Positions 50,987 to 59,598 of a DNA stretch of 64,000 nucleotides are shown here, piece after piece; the first letter of the stretch is position 1, and the number at the start of each line of letters is the position of its first letter. Both the position numbers and the translations under genes were made by a program. The stretch lies in the NCBI GenBank assembly GCA_036389715.1, contig DASVWH010000107.1, positions 31,793 to 95,792 of the forward strand, written 5' to 3'. Source of the stretch: DASVWH01 sp036389715 (GTDB lineage Bacteria; Acidobacteriota; Blastocatellia; Pyrinomonadales; Pyrinomonadaceae). Below the pieces are notes generated by a model. It searched no databases. It saw only the letters and a program-made list of their open reading frames with translations, and had not been told where the DNA came from.

Positions 50987-53647
50987 TTAATCTTCCGTCG
51001 TGAACTTTCGCCTGATGCGGACGCAGCGTTCGAGGCCGTCGGCGACTTCGAGCACCTTGAGCCGCAGGTCGCGGTCGAGCCCGCTTTCGCGCTCAAGGAA
51101 GTGCTGCACTGTGGACTGCGCTCTCTCGCTGCACTGGCCGCCGACGAAGGCCGCGAGCCAGCCGTTGACGAAGAATATCTTGCGCGTCCGTTTCAATTTC
51201 GGCAGCTCTGCCAGAGCCGCGTCGAGCAGGGGCAGCGTCAATTCCGCATGTTGAATCGCATTGAGCGGGCCGACGCTCGCCTCGATCCAGCTTTCGGCCA
51301 GCTTCGCGTCACCCGTGTAAGCCTCGAAGTACCTCCGCTTGGTCGCAGCGTCGCGGCGTGCCGCGCCCGCGGCATAGGCATAGCGGCGCGCGTCGTCGGT
51401 CCTGTCGGCGGCGCTCGCGGCTTCGAGCAGGCGCGGGGCTTCCGGGTCGTCGCGCACGAGCAGCGTCGTGATGATGTCGAAGCGATCACGCGAGCGCAGC
51501 TGCATGCCCGGCACTTTCAGTTCGTCGCGGAGAATCCGCTTGAGCAGCGTGCGGGCTTGGTCCGTCACGGCGACCGACTGGAAGGCGCGAAAGTAGGTGA
51601 TGCGCAGGCCCTGCGTCTCGGCCTTCATCATCTGCTCGGAGAGCATGCGTTCGAGGCGCGGCGCGGCCTCGGCCGCCTGCCCGGTCGAGAAGTAGCGATT
51701 GAAGGCGACCTGCGCGCGATTGAGGATGGCCTGGACGCTCACTTCGTCGCGCTCCTGCGGCACGAGCCTGACGACCAGCTCAAGGAAAGCTGACGGCGCA
51801 AGCTCTGCTTCGCGGACGCTGTCCCAGAGCGAGCCCCAGAGCAGCGCGCGCAGGAAATCGTTGCGCACCTCGCCGAGATGGGCCAGCAGGTAGGCGCGGC
51901 TCTCCGCGTCGAGCAGAAAGCGCCCGTAGCCGTAATCCTCGTAATTGGCGAAGACGTAAGCGGGGCGGCGTTTGCCGATGGCTTCGGGCACGCGCGTCTC
52001 TGCGCGCGGGTCGAGCGTCACGGTCAGCGTTTCGGGCGGGGCATTCGCGTGGGCCAGCAGCAGGCGAACGCGCATCGGCCACGCGCCGCCCTCCGCCAGG
52101 ACATCGCTCTGCGACAGGGTGAAGCTCTTGATGCGGCCCGTCCTGTCGGCGCTCCAATTGACGCGGACGTTGGCCATCCCGCGCCGCCGGACCCAGGCGT
52201 CGGCCCACTCGCCGAGCCTTCTGCGGCCCGTCCGCTCGAAGGCTCCGACGAGGTCTGCCCACTCGGCGTTCGCGAAGGCGTGTTCCTTGAGAAAGAGGCG
52301 GACGGCCTGCTGAAACTTCTCCGCGCCCAGATAGAACTCGGCCTGCCGGAGCATCGAAGGCGCTTTGAGATAGACGATGTTGCCGTAGGCGGACTTGGCT
52401 GCGCTCAGGTTCGGGATGGCCTGGAAGATGGGCGTCGTGCCCTTAGTCGCGTCGGTCGCGTAAGCGCCGGGCTTGGTGCGCTGGTAGAAGACCTTCCAGG
52501 CGTTGTATTGCGGCAGGATGCGCTCCATCGCCTTGTAGGCCATGAAGGTGGCGAAGCCCTCCTTGAGCCAGAGGTCGTCGAACCAGCGCATCGTCACGAG
52601 GTCGCCGAACCACTGGTGCGCGGCTTCGTGACAGATGACTTCGGCGCGCGCGACGAGGTCGTTGGCGGTCGGGTCCGACGGGAAGAGGATTCTCTCTTCG
52701 CGCAGGAAGGTCGCGCCCGCGTGCTCCATCCCGCCGTAGGCGAACTCCGGGACGATGACGGCGTCGTACTTCGGGAACGGGTACTTGTAGTCGAAATACT
52801 GTTCGAGCGTGGCCAGCGCCTCGCGGTGCAGGCGGAAGACTTCCGGCAGCTCGGCACGCGCCCGCTCGGCCTTCGACTTGCGGACGTAGAGGCGCAGCGG
52901 CGTCGGGCCGGGCGTCTCGTCGCGGAATTCCGTGAACGGCCCGGCGGCAAAGGCGAAGAGGTATGTGCTGAGCGGCCGGGTCTCGCCAAAGCGCCAGAGG
53001 GTCGTCGTCCCGCTGCTCGTCCTGGTCTCCGGGTTCGTATTGGAGATAACGGTCCAGGCTGCCGGGGCGGTCATCTCCAACCGGAAGCGGGCCTTCAAAT
53101 CCGGCTGGTCGAAGCAGGGGAAAGCGGTGCTCGCGTCCGACGGGACAAAGAGCGTGTAGAGGTATTCGGACTTGTCTTCGCGGTCGAGGTAGCGCGTCAC
53201 GGCGCTGCCGGAGCCGGAGATGGGCGACTCGAAACGCAGCCGCAGGACGTTCTCGCCTTTGACGAGGTCGGCGGCCGGGATAAGGATGTGCTCGTTGACT
53301 TCGCGCGCGCCGCTGGCCCTCTGGCCGTTGGCCTCTATCTCCCAGGCGCGAGCCTGCGGCTGGCCCTCCCTGGCGAAGGGCTTGCGCCAGTCGAGGACGA
53401 GCTGCTCGACCGCGCCGTCGAGCGTCACGCGAATCTCTACCGCGCCCTTCAACAGCTCCGCGCCGGGAGCGACTTCGAGCTTGAGCGCGTAGCGCACATT
53501 GCTGTAATGGGCCGCGCGCTCGCGGGCCAGCTCGCGCGCGACGCCCGGCTGCGGGTCTGCCGCAGCGTCTCTTCCATCCTCCGCGCCCGCGAGCGCGACT
53601 GCCGCGAGCGGCAACAGGATGGCCGTCAGGATTAAACGCAAAATCAT
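50987..53647 (-). CDS. M1-family metallo-aminopeptidase (exported)
   Basis: The 886-residue zinc aminopeptidase has a signal peptide (MILRLILTAILLPLAAVALA). The N-terminal beta-domain begins HYSNVRYALKLEVAPGAELL. The active site shows YGGMEHAGATF (exopeptidase motif) and HEAAHQWFGDLVTMRWFDDL, then WLKEGFATFMAYKAME with the third zinc ligand Glu. The C-terminal alpha-helical domain resembles ERAP/PepN. It should trim N-terminal residues from peptides in the periplasm. ATG 53647 is chosen for the signal peptide and the GAGG seven bases upstream; 53698 would add 17 residues. Confidence 0.92.
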   Translation of the reverse strand: MILRLILTAILLPLAAVALAGAEDGRDAAADPQPGVARELARERAAHYSNVRYALKLEVAPGAELLKGAVEIRVTLDGAVEQLVLDWRKPFAREGQPQARAWEIEANGQRASGAREVNEHILIPAADLVKGENVLRLRFESPISGSGSAVTRYLDREDKSEYLYTLFVPSDASTAFPCFDQPDLKARFRLEMTAPAAWTVISNTNPETRTSSGTTTLWRFGETRPLSTYLFAFAAGPFTEFRDETPGPTPLRLYVRKSKAERARAELPEVFRLHREALATLEQYFDYKYPFPKYDAVIVPEFAYGGMEHAGATFLREERILFPSDPTANDLVARAEVICHEAAHQWFGDLVTMRWFDDLWLKEGFATFMAYKAMERILPQYNAWKVFYQRTKPGAYATDATKGTTPIFQAIPNLSAAKSAYGNIVYLKAPSMLRQAEFYLGAEKFQQAVRLFLKEHAFANAEWADLVGAFERTGRRRLGEWADAWVRRRGMANVRVNWSADRTGRIKSFTLSQSDVLAEGGAWPMRVRLLLAHANAPPETLTVTLDPRAETRVPEAIGKRRPAYVFANYEDYGYGRFLLDAESRAYLLAHLGEVRNDFLRALLWGSLWDSVREAELAPSAFLELVVRLVPQERDEVSVQAILNRAQVAFNRYFSTGQAAEAAPRLERMLSEQMMKAETQGLRITYFRAFQSVAVTDQARTLLKRILRDELKVPGMQLRSRDRFDIITTLLVRDDPEAPRLLEAASAADRTDDARRYAYAAGAARRDAATKRRYFEAYTGDAKLAESWIEASVGPLNAIQHAELTLPLLDAALAELPKLKRTRKIFFVNGWLAAFVGGQCSERAQSTVQHFLERESGLDRDLRLKVLEVADGLERCVRIRRKFTTED

Positions 53648-53806
53648 CTCTGGCCTCACTTGATCGTTCGGACGCAACGCTTGACGGTTGCGACGCAAAA
53701 GCGTTTGAGCGCGGGCTTTCGTCGGCGGGACGAAGCGGCGCGCAGCACTTCTCTTCTTTTCACTCTGCGCGCGGGCTGGTCAGCGCCGTGCGCCTCGTGC
53801 GGCACG

Positions 53807-54820
53807 TCAGGCGTCCGCGACCTTGAGGACGACCTTGCCGAACGTCTCGTTGGATTCGAGCCTCTGGTGCGCGGCGCGCACGTCTTCGAGCGCGTAGATT
53901 TTATCCACGACGGGGCGGACAGCGCCGCGCGCCAGGAGCGGCAGGACGTGTGCGACGAAGCGTGCGGTCGCGTCCGCTTTCTCGGCGACCGAGCGCGAGC
54001 GCAGGACCGTCCCGCGGATGCTCGCACGCTTGTGCATGACGGCGACGTAGTTGAGCTCCGCGCGTCCCCCGGCGGTCGTCCCGACGAGGATGAGACGCCC
54101 TTTGAGGCCGAGCGCGTCGAGGTTCGGCGCGAGATACTGGCCGCCGACCAGGTCCAGGATGACGTGCACGCCCGCGCCGTTCGTCCAGCCCCTGACGGCT
54201 TCCGCGAAGAGCGCGGGTTCATTGCCGACGGCGACCGCTTCATCGAGCCCGAAGGCGCGCGCCCTGTCCAGTTTCTCGGGCGTGCGCGACGTGCCGTAAA
54301 CTATCGCCCCGGCCGCGTGCGCCAGTTGAATCGCGGCCAGCCCGACGCCGGACCCGGCGGCATGGACCAAGACGCGCTCGCCCATCTGGAGGCCCGCCTG
54401 CGTAAACATGGCGTCGTGTGCGGTGATGAAGGCTTCCGGGACGGCGGCTGCGTCCTCCCAGTCAAGATTGGGCGGAATCTCCGCGAGCGTGCTTTCGGGG
54501 ACGAGGATATATTCGGCCTGCGCAGCGCCCGCCGCGATGCCGAAGACGCGCGCGCCCTCGCGGACTATGCGGGCTTCCGCGCCCGCCTGCGCGACCTCTC
54601 CGGCGAATTCGAGGCCGGGAATATCGGGCGGCACGCCGGGCGGGGCCGGGTAGCGCCCCTTGCGCTGAAGAATGTCCGCGCGATTGAGCCCGGCGGCGCG
54701 CACGCGCACCAGCACGCGGTCGGCGGTCGCGTCCTCCGGGCGCGAGACCTCCCGGACTTCGAGCCCTTCGACGCCGCCGTGTGCGACGATGACCACCGCG
54801 CGCATCTTTTCAGTTCCCAT
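53807..54820 (-). CDS. NAD(P)H-quinone oxidoreductase (zeta-crystallin/PIG3 family)
   Basis: The 337-residue medium-chain reductase has GLNRADILQRKGRYPAPPGV and IPGLEFAGEVAQAG in the N-terminal GroES-like half. The nucleotide-binding motif is VLVHAAGSGVGLAAIQLAHA, with LDLVGGQYLAPNLDALGLKG beyond. There are no zinc-site Cys clusters, consistent with quinone reductases rather than alcohol dehydrogenases. It probably reduces quinones or enones with NADPH. It is a single gene between the aminopeptidase and a divergent lipid kinase. Confidence 0.9.
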   Translation of the reverse strand: MGTEKMRAVVIVAHGGVEGLEVREVSRPEDATADRVLVRVRAAGLNRADILQRKGRYPAPPGVPPDIPGLEFAGEVAQAGAEARIVREGARVFGIAAGAAQAEYILVPESTLAEIPPNLDWEDAAAVPEAFITAHDAMFTQAGLQMGERVLVHAAGSGVGLAAIQLAHAAGAIVYGTSRTPEKLDRARAFGLDEAVAVGNEPALFAEAVRGWTNGAGVHVILDLVGGQYLAPNLDALGLKGRLILVGTTAGGRAELNYVAVMHKRASIRGTVLRSRSVAEKADATARFVAHVLPLLARGAVRPVVDKIYALEDVRAAHQRLESNETFGKVVLKVADA

Positions 54821-54888
54821 CCGGTGCCCCGGCCTCCTCTCTGCCGCAATAGGGCCAGCTTATCATCAAATCCGCGCCCGCGCCTCAC

Positions 54889-54894
54889 TATGAT
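54889..54894 (+). promoter_or_regulatory. -10-like element of the lipid kinase gene
   Basis: TATGAT lies 17 bases before the lipid kinase ATG within CTATGATAG. The same nonamer appears upstream of egtB (about 42016-42024). No clear -35 box is seen. Confidence 0.3.
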
Positions 54895-54911
54895 AGAGTG
54901 TTCGCACAGAG

Positions 54912-56075
54912 ATGAATCACGCGCCGCCCCTCCTCGTCATCATCAACCAAGTGGCCGCCCGCGCGCGCCGCGCCTGGCCCGGCATCCGCAGGGCTTTGAA
55001 CGACGGCGGCGTGGCCTTCGACGCGCACGAGACGACGCACGCGGGCGACGCCACCGAGAGGACGCGCGCGGCGCTGCGCGAGGGCTATCGGCTCATCGCC
55101 GTCGTCGGAGGCGACGGGACGCTCAGCGAAGCGGCCGCGGGCTTCTTCGAGCAGCCGCCCGACGAGAGAGGCGCTCTTCCGGAGCGTGTGCCCGCGCCGG
55201 TTCGTGCGGAGGCGGCGCTGGCGCTCCTGCCCGCCGGGACGGGCGACGATTTCGCGCGCGGCTGGACGGGCGGGCGCGCTCCGCTCGAAGCCTGGCTGAA
55301 GGCCCTCGTCGCGCACTATCATTGGCTGGACGCGGGCGACGGCTCGGGCGAAGCGTCCGGGAGCGAGCGGGACGCGGGGCCGACGGGCGGCGACGCGGGG
55401 CTCATAGGCGTCGGCGCGGGGCCGACGGGCGGCGGCGCGCGGGCCGTGGACGTGATTTACGGGAGTCCCGCGGAGACGAGGAAAAACTTCATCTGCCTGA
55501 ACGTGGCGACGCTCGGCCTCGGCGCACAGGTGGCGGCGCGCGTAGCCTCGCAGCGCGGGCTGGTGCGGCGTCTGCCGGGCGAGGCGCGCTTCGTCCAGGC
55601 GGCCTGCGGCGCGCTGGCGGCCTGGCGTGAGCGCAGCGTGCGCGTCACGCTCGACCACCGCACGGTCCTCGAAGGCAGGAGCAACATGATCGCGATTGCC
55701 AACGGCATCTACGCGGGCGGCGGGATGATGTTCGCCCCGGCGGCCTTGACCGGCGACGGGCGACTCGATTTCCTGATGGCCACGGGGGTCTCGCGCGCGA
55801 CCATCCTGCGCGAGATGCCGCGCATCCGCAGGGGCGCGCACCTCTCCAACCCGCACATCAGCACCCGCACGGCCGCGCACGTCCGCATCGAGACCGGAAC
55901 GGCGCAGGATGAGGCGCTGCTGATTGAGGCCGACGGCAACGTGCGCGGCTACACGCCCGCCGAGTTTCAGGTGATGCCGGGCGCGCTGCGCTTCGTCGGC
56001 CCGCACAGGCCGGAAAGGCTGTGCCCCGGGGAAAGCGCAGCACCGACCTCAAAGACAGCCCGCCGCAGGACTTAG
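54912..56075 (+). CDS. Diacylglycerol/lipid kinase family protein
   Basis: The 387-residue DAGK-catalytic-type protein starts PPLLVIINQVAARARRAWPG. It has the nucleotide-binding VVGGDGTLSEAAAGFF and LALLPAGTGDDFARGW, and a later YAGGGMMFAPAALTGDGRLD block with the conserved Asp. It should phosphorylate a lipid such as diacylglycerol or a long-chain base at the membrane. An insertion of about 40 residues (around 150-180), rich in Gly, Asp and Ala, holds a duplicated 19-base sequence and appears to be a local expansion in a surface loop. Confidence 0.88.
   Translation: MNHAPPLLVIINQVAARARRAWPGIRRALNDGGVAFDAHETTHAGDATERTRAALREGYRLIAVVGGDGTLSEAAAGFFEQPPDERGALPERVPAPVRAEAALALLPAGTGDDFARGWTGGRAPLEAWLKALVAHYHWLDAGDGSGEASGSERDAGPTGGDAGLIGVGAGPTGGGARAVDVIYGSPAETRKNFICLNVATLGLGAQVAARVASQRGLVRRLPGEARFVQAACGALAAWRERSVRVTLDHRTVLEGRSNMIAIANGIYAGGGMMFAPAALTGDGRLDFLMATGVSRATILREMPRIRRGAHLSNPHISTRTAAHVRIETGTAQDEALLIEADGNVRGYTPAEFQVMPGALRFVGPHRPERLCPGESAAPTSKTARRRT
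55374..55434. repeat. Duplicated 19-mer inside the lipid kinase gene
   Basis: GCGGGGCCGACGGGCGGCG occurs at 55374-55392 and 55416-55434 with a 42-base period, so the reading frame is kept. It encodes two AGPTGG-type segments in the Gly-rich insertion. Confidence 0.8.
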
Positions 56076-56209
56076 AGCGTCGTCGAACGCCCCGCACGCC
56101 CGCCTGCGACGCCGCCGCCCGCGCCCGGCTCCCCGTCCACGCCCGCCCGGACACACGGCATACACGCCCCGCGATTCAATCTCCCCGCACGATTATTCGA
56201 TAATCACGG

Positions 56210-56734
56210 CTGATTCTGCGTCCCGCTCAAGAGATTACCCCATGCGCTCGCCTGTGTAAGCCCGACGCTCGCCAGCGCATCGCAAACGCTCACGAGTGTG
56301 AGGCTTACACTCACAAGATTATGCCAAACACTCACGAGTGCGAGCCTTACACTCGTGAGTGTGAAGCTTACACTCACGAGTGCGAAGCTTACACTCGTGA
56401 GTGTAAGCCTCACGCTCACGATGTTATGGCAAACACTCGCAATGTTATGGCAGAGCGACGCGTGGTTATGGCAGAGCGTCCTGATGTTTTGCCATAACGA
56501 CGTGAGGTTATGGCAGAGCGACGCCATGTTTTGCCATAACCACGCGATGTTTTGCTATAACCACGCCATGTTATGGCAGAACCACGCCATGTTATGGCAG
56601 AGCCACGCCATGTTTTGCTATAGCGACGCGTCGCTATGGCAGAGCGACGCCATGTTACGGCAGAGCGACGCGTGGTTATGGCAGAACATCGAGGCGCTCT
56701 GCCATAACATCGTGATGTTCTGCCATAACCGCGC
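56210..56734. repeat. 21-bp tandem repeat array of about 25 units
   Basis: Units of exactly 21 bases can be laid end to end from 56294 to 56734 (21 units), and four weaker units extend it back to 56210. Early units resemble GAGTGTGAAGCTTACACTC plus two bases and are near-palindromic. Later units centre on TTATGGCAGAGCGACGC or on its approximate reverse complement (TTTTGCCATAACCACGC). Because 21 is a multiple of three, open frames with a seven-residue period exist on both strands: GTG 56298 to 56786 on plus, and 56527 to 56204 and 56850 to 56416 on minus. None has a ribosome site. The flanks 56076-56209 and 56735-56901 hold no gene. Confidence 0.9.
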
Positions 56735-56862
56735 CCGCGTCCGCGCTCTCCGGGCGCGATTATCCCGTACGAACTCAAGGGGATAGCGTTCCGAGGCCCG
56801 TTTCCGGCCGTTTCTCGACGGCTGCGGGCGGCCCTGCGGCCCGTTTTCACCGAGTTGGTGAG

Positions 56863-56891
56863 GAAATGACTAAATGAATCTATGAATTAAG
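56863..56891. repeat. Possible remnant of the octamer repeat
   Basis: GAAATGAC, TAAATGAA and TCTATGAA are three consecutive octamers similar to the right-arm units of the elements at 31.6 and 49.1 kb. The conserved core is absent. It lies just beyond the rpiB stop. Confidence 0.4.
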
Positions 56892-56901
56892 GATGAACTG
56901 C

Positions 56902-57354
56902 TTAACTTCCCTGGTCTTCTATCGCTTTGAGCTTGGCGAGGCGGCGGCGGTGGCGTTCTTCGCCCGTGAAGCGTGCGGCGACGAAGGCGCGGACGATTTC
57001 CAGGGCCAGCTCGACGCCGACGACGCGCGCGCCCAGGCAGAGCAGGTTGCAATCGTCGTGCTCGCGCGATTGGTGCGCCGAGTAGGTGTCGCCGCAGAGC
57101 GCCGCCCGCACGCCCTTGAGCTTGTTGGCGGCCACGCTCGCGCCGACGCCGCTGCCGCAGATGAGGATGCCAAGCTCGGCCCTGCCTCTCTGCACTGCGA
57201 GGCCGACCGAGAGGGCATAGTCCGGGTAATCGTCGGGCTGCGTCGCGTCGTGCGTCCCGAAGTCTTCGACCTCGTGGCCCGCCGCGCGCAGCTCCCGCGT
57301 CACGCGCTCGTTGAGCGGAAAGCCCCCGTGGTCTGCGCCGATGGCTATTCTCAT
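56902..57354 (-). CDS. rpiB: Ribose 5-phosphate isomerase B
   Basis: The 150-residue enzyme interconverts ribose 5-phosphate and ribulose 5-phosphate. It shows MRIAIGADHGGFPLNERVTR, DDYPDYALSVGLAV, the active-site Cys in LGILICGSGVGASVAANKLK, and the HDDCNLLCLGARVVG block with a conserved His. It is the last of three minus-strand genes with transketolase (30 bases) and an FGGY kinase, all linked to the pentose phosphate pathway. Confidence 0.95.
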   Translation of the reverse strand: MRIAIGADHGGFPLNERVTRELRAAGHEVEDFGTHDATQPDDYPDYALSVGLAVQRGRAELGILICGSGVGASVAANKLKGVRAALCGDTYSAHQSREHDDCNLLCLGARVVGVELALEIVRAFVAARFTGEERHRRRLAKLKAIEDQGS

Positions 57355-57384
57355 TGTTCGTTAAGCGAAGGCGGCGGCGCGCTA

Positions 57385-59457
57385 CTACAACCGGCGCGCG
57401 TGTTGGAGCACGTTTTCCAGGTTGAAGCCAAGCTCGCGGAGCGCCACGTCGCCGGGCGCGGAGGCGCCGAAGCGGTCGAGGCAGACGCAATCGCCGCGCG
57501 AGCCGACGTAGCGGTCCCAGCCCAGCCGCGCGCCCGCCTCTATCGAGAGCCGCGCCGTCACGGCTGGCGGCAGGACTTCGTCGCGGTACTCCCGGGGCTG
57601 CTCCTCGAACAACTCCCAGCACGGCATCGAGACGACGCGGACCGGCCTCCCCTCCCTTTGCAGCGCCTCGCGCGCTTCGAGCGCCAGCCCGACCTCGGAG
57701 CCCGTCGCAATCAGAATCAGCTCCGGCGTCGTCGCGCTCGCCGCGCCGCTCGACTCATTGGTTCGGCCGTCGCCCGCGCCCGCTCTCTCCGCTTCGGCCA
57801 GGATGTAGGCGCCGCGCCGCGCGCCCTCGGCCGAAGCGTAGCGCGTGCGGTCTATCGTCGCCACTTTCTGGCGCGTCAGGATGAGCGCCGTCGGGGCCTC
57901 GCGCCGCAGGATGGCGATGCGCCAGGCTTCGCGGACCTCGTGCGGGTCGGCCGGACGCACGACGTAGAGATGCGGGATGGCGCGCAGGCCCGCCAGCTGC
58001 TCGACGGGCTGATGCGTCGGCCCGTCTTCGCCGAGCCCGATGGAATCATGCGTGAAGACGTAGATGACCTGGACCTCGGAGAGCGCGGCCAGGCGGATGG
58101 CCGGCTTCATGTAGTCGGAGAAGCACATGAACGTGCCGCCGTAGGGAATCAGCCCGCCGTTGAGACTGATGCCCGTCATCGTCGCGCCCATGGCGTGCTC
58201 GCGGATGCCGAAATGGAGGATGCGCCCGTCGTAAGCGCCCGCCTCGAAGCTGCCGCCATCCTTGATGTCCGTGTTATTGGACGGGCCGAGGTCGGCCGAG
58301 CCGCCGATGAGCATCGGCATGTGCGGCGCGAGCGCGTTGATGACTTCGCCCGAAGCCTGGCGCGTCGCCATCGGCTTCGCGTCCGCGAACGAAGGCAGGT
58401 GCTCTTCCCACCCCGCGGGCAGCCCGCCCGCCATCGTCGCCCGCCAGGCAGCGCCCTGCCCGGCGTCCTCCCGCTCATACTTTTCAACGAGCGCATTCCA
58501 CTCGGCTTCGAGCCGCGCGCCTCTGGCCGCTGCCTCGCGGAAATGGTTGAGAGCTTCTTCGGGGATGTAGAAACTCTTGTCTTCGGGCCAGCCGAGATGC
58601 CGCTTGGTCTCGCGCACGGCCTCCGCGCCGGGAGCGTCCGAGTGGGCCTTGCGCGTCCCGGCGGTCGGCATCCCGTAGCCGATGGTCGTCCGCACGCTAA
58701 TCAACGAGGGGCGATCCGCGACCTCCTGCGCCTGCCGAATCGCGCTCTCTATCGCTTCCAGGTCGTTGCCGTCCTCGACCGTCGTCGTGTGCCACCCGTA
58801 AGACTCGAAGCGCTGCGGGACGTTCTCGGAAAAGGCCAGGCTGGTGAAGCCTTCGATGGTCACACGGTTGTCGTCGTAGAGATAGATGAGCTTGCCCAGC
58901 TTGAGATGGCCTGCGAGCGAGGCGGCCTCGGCCGCGACGCCTTCCATCAGGTCTCCGTCCGAGACGATGGCGTAAACGTAATGGTCAATCAGCGGGAACT
59001 CCGGCCGGTTGAACTTCGCCGAGAGGTGCGCCGCGCCCATCGCCATCCCGACGCCGTTGGCGAAACCCTGCCCGAGCGGCCCCGTCGTAATCTCGACGCC
59101 CGGCGTCAGCACGTTTTCGGGATGCCCCGGCGTCTTTGAGCCGAACTGCCGGAAGTTCTTCAACTCGTCGAGCGGCAGGTCGTAGCCCGTCAGGTGCAGG
59201 AGCGAGTAGAGGAGCATCGAGCCGTGCCCGGCCGAGAGCAGGAAGCGGTCGCGGTTGGGCCAGCGCGGGTTCGCCGGATTGTGTCGCAGAAAGCGCGTCC
59301 AGAGCACGTAGGCCAGCGGCGCACAGCCGAGCGGCAGCCCCGGATGCCCGGACTCGGCCTCCTGCACGGCGTCGAGCGAGAGCGCGCGAATCGTGTTGAT
59401 GCAAAGCCGGTCAAGCTCCGTCGTCTTGGTCGTGTCGGGCCGTGAAGTCGCACTCAT
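57385..59457 (-). CDS. tkt: Transketolase
   Basis: The 690-residue thiamine-diphosphate enzyme moves two-carbon units between sugar phosphates. The N-terminal domain has [38 protein letters not shown] and the TPP motif [20 protein letters not shown]. The middle domain has [19 protein letters not shown] with the catalytic Glu, and [20 protein letters not shown]. The C-terminal domain has [20 protein letters not shown] Ser/Ala/Gly insertion near residue 560 is the only oddity. ATG 59457 has GAGG ten bases upstream. Confidence 0.96.
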   Translation of the reverse strand: MSATSRPDTTKTTELDRLCINTIRALSLDAVQEAESGHPGLPLGCAPLAYVLWTRFLRHNPANPRWPNRDRFLLSAGHGSMLLYSLLHLTGYDLPLDELKNFRQFGSKTPGHPENVLTPGVEITTGPLGQGFANGVGMAMGAAHLSAKFNRPEFPLIDHYVYAIVSDGDLMEGVAAEAASLAGHLKLGKLIYLYDDNRVTIEGFTSLAFSENVPQRFESYGWHTTTVEDGNDLEAIESAIRQAQEVADRPSLISVRTTIGYGMPTAGTRKAHSDAPGAEAVRETKRHLGWPEDKSFYIPEEALNHFREAAARGARLEAEWNALVEKYEREDAGQGAAWRATMAGGLPAGWEEHLPSFADAKPMATRQASGEVINALAPHMPMLIGGSADLGPSNNTDIKDGGSFEAGAYDGRILHFGIREHAMGATMTGISLNGGLIPYGGTFMCFSDYMKPAIRLAALSEVQVIYVFTHDSIGLGEDGPTHQPVEQLAGLRAIPHLYVVRPADPHEVREAWRIAILRREAPTALILTRQKVATIDRTRYASAEGARRGAYILAEAERAGAGDGRTNESSGAASATTPELILIATGSEVGLALEAREALQREGRPVRVVSMPCWELFEEQPREYRDEVLPPAVTARLSIEAGARLGWDRYVGSRGDCVCLDRFGASAPGDVALRELGFNLENVLQHARRL

Positions 59458-59598
59458 CTTTGGTTTTCCTCACTGTCTCTGCATTGAATACTGCGTTGAA
59501 TAAAGCGAGCCCTTGGATTCCGGCCCGGGCCGTTGACCCGCCCTTACAGCCAGCGCCATTGCCGACAGCGCCATTGCCGCCAGCCATTGCTGCCTGCC

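Noticed and set aside
51878..53635. 585-residue plus-strand open frame opposite the M1 aminopeptidase
   Set aside because: The aminopeptidase has full catalytic motifs; the opposite frame is Arg/Gly/Val-rich shadow sequence.
53660..55630. 656-residue plus-strand open frame spanning the quinone oxidoreductase and lipid kinase
   Set aside because: It crosses two well-supported genes on different strands and turns into Arg/Ala-rich low-complexity sequence.
56298..56786. 162-residue heptad-repeat protein encoded by the 21-bp array
   Set aside because: Not annotated as a gene because equal periodic frames occur on the other strand and no ribosome site precedes any of them; kept as a repeat finding.
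56893..59139. 748-residue plus-strand open frame opposite rpiB and transketolase
   Set aside because: Both minus-strand genes show complete family motifs, so this is a shadow frame.
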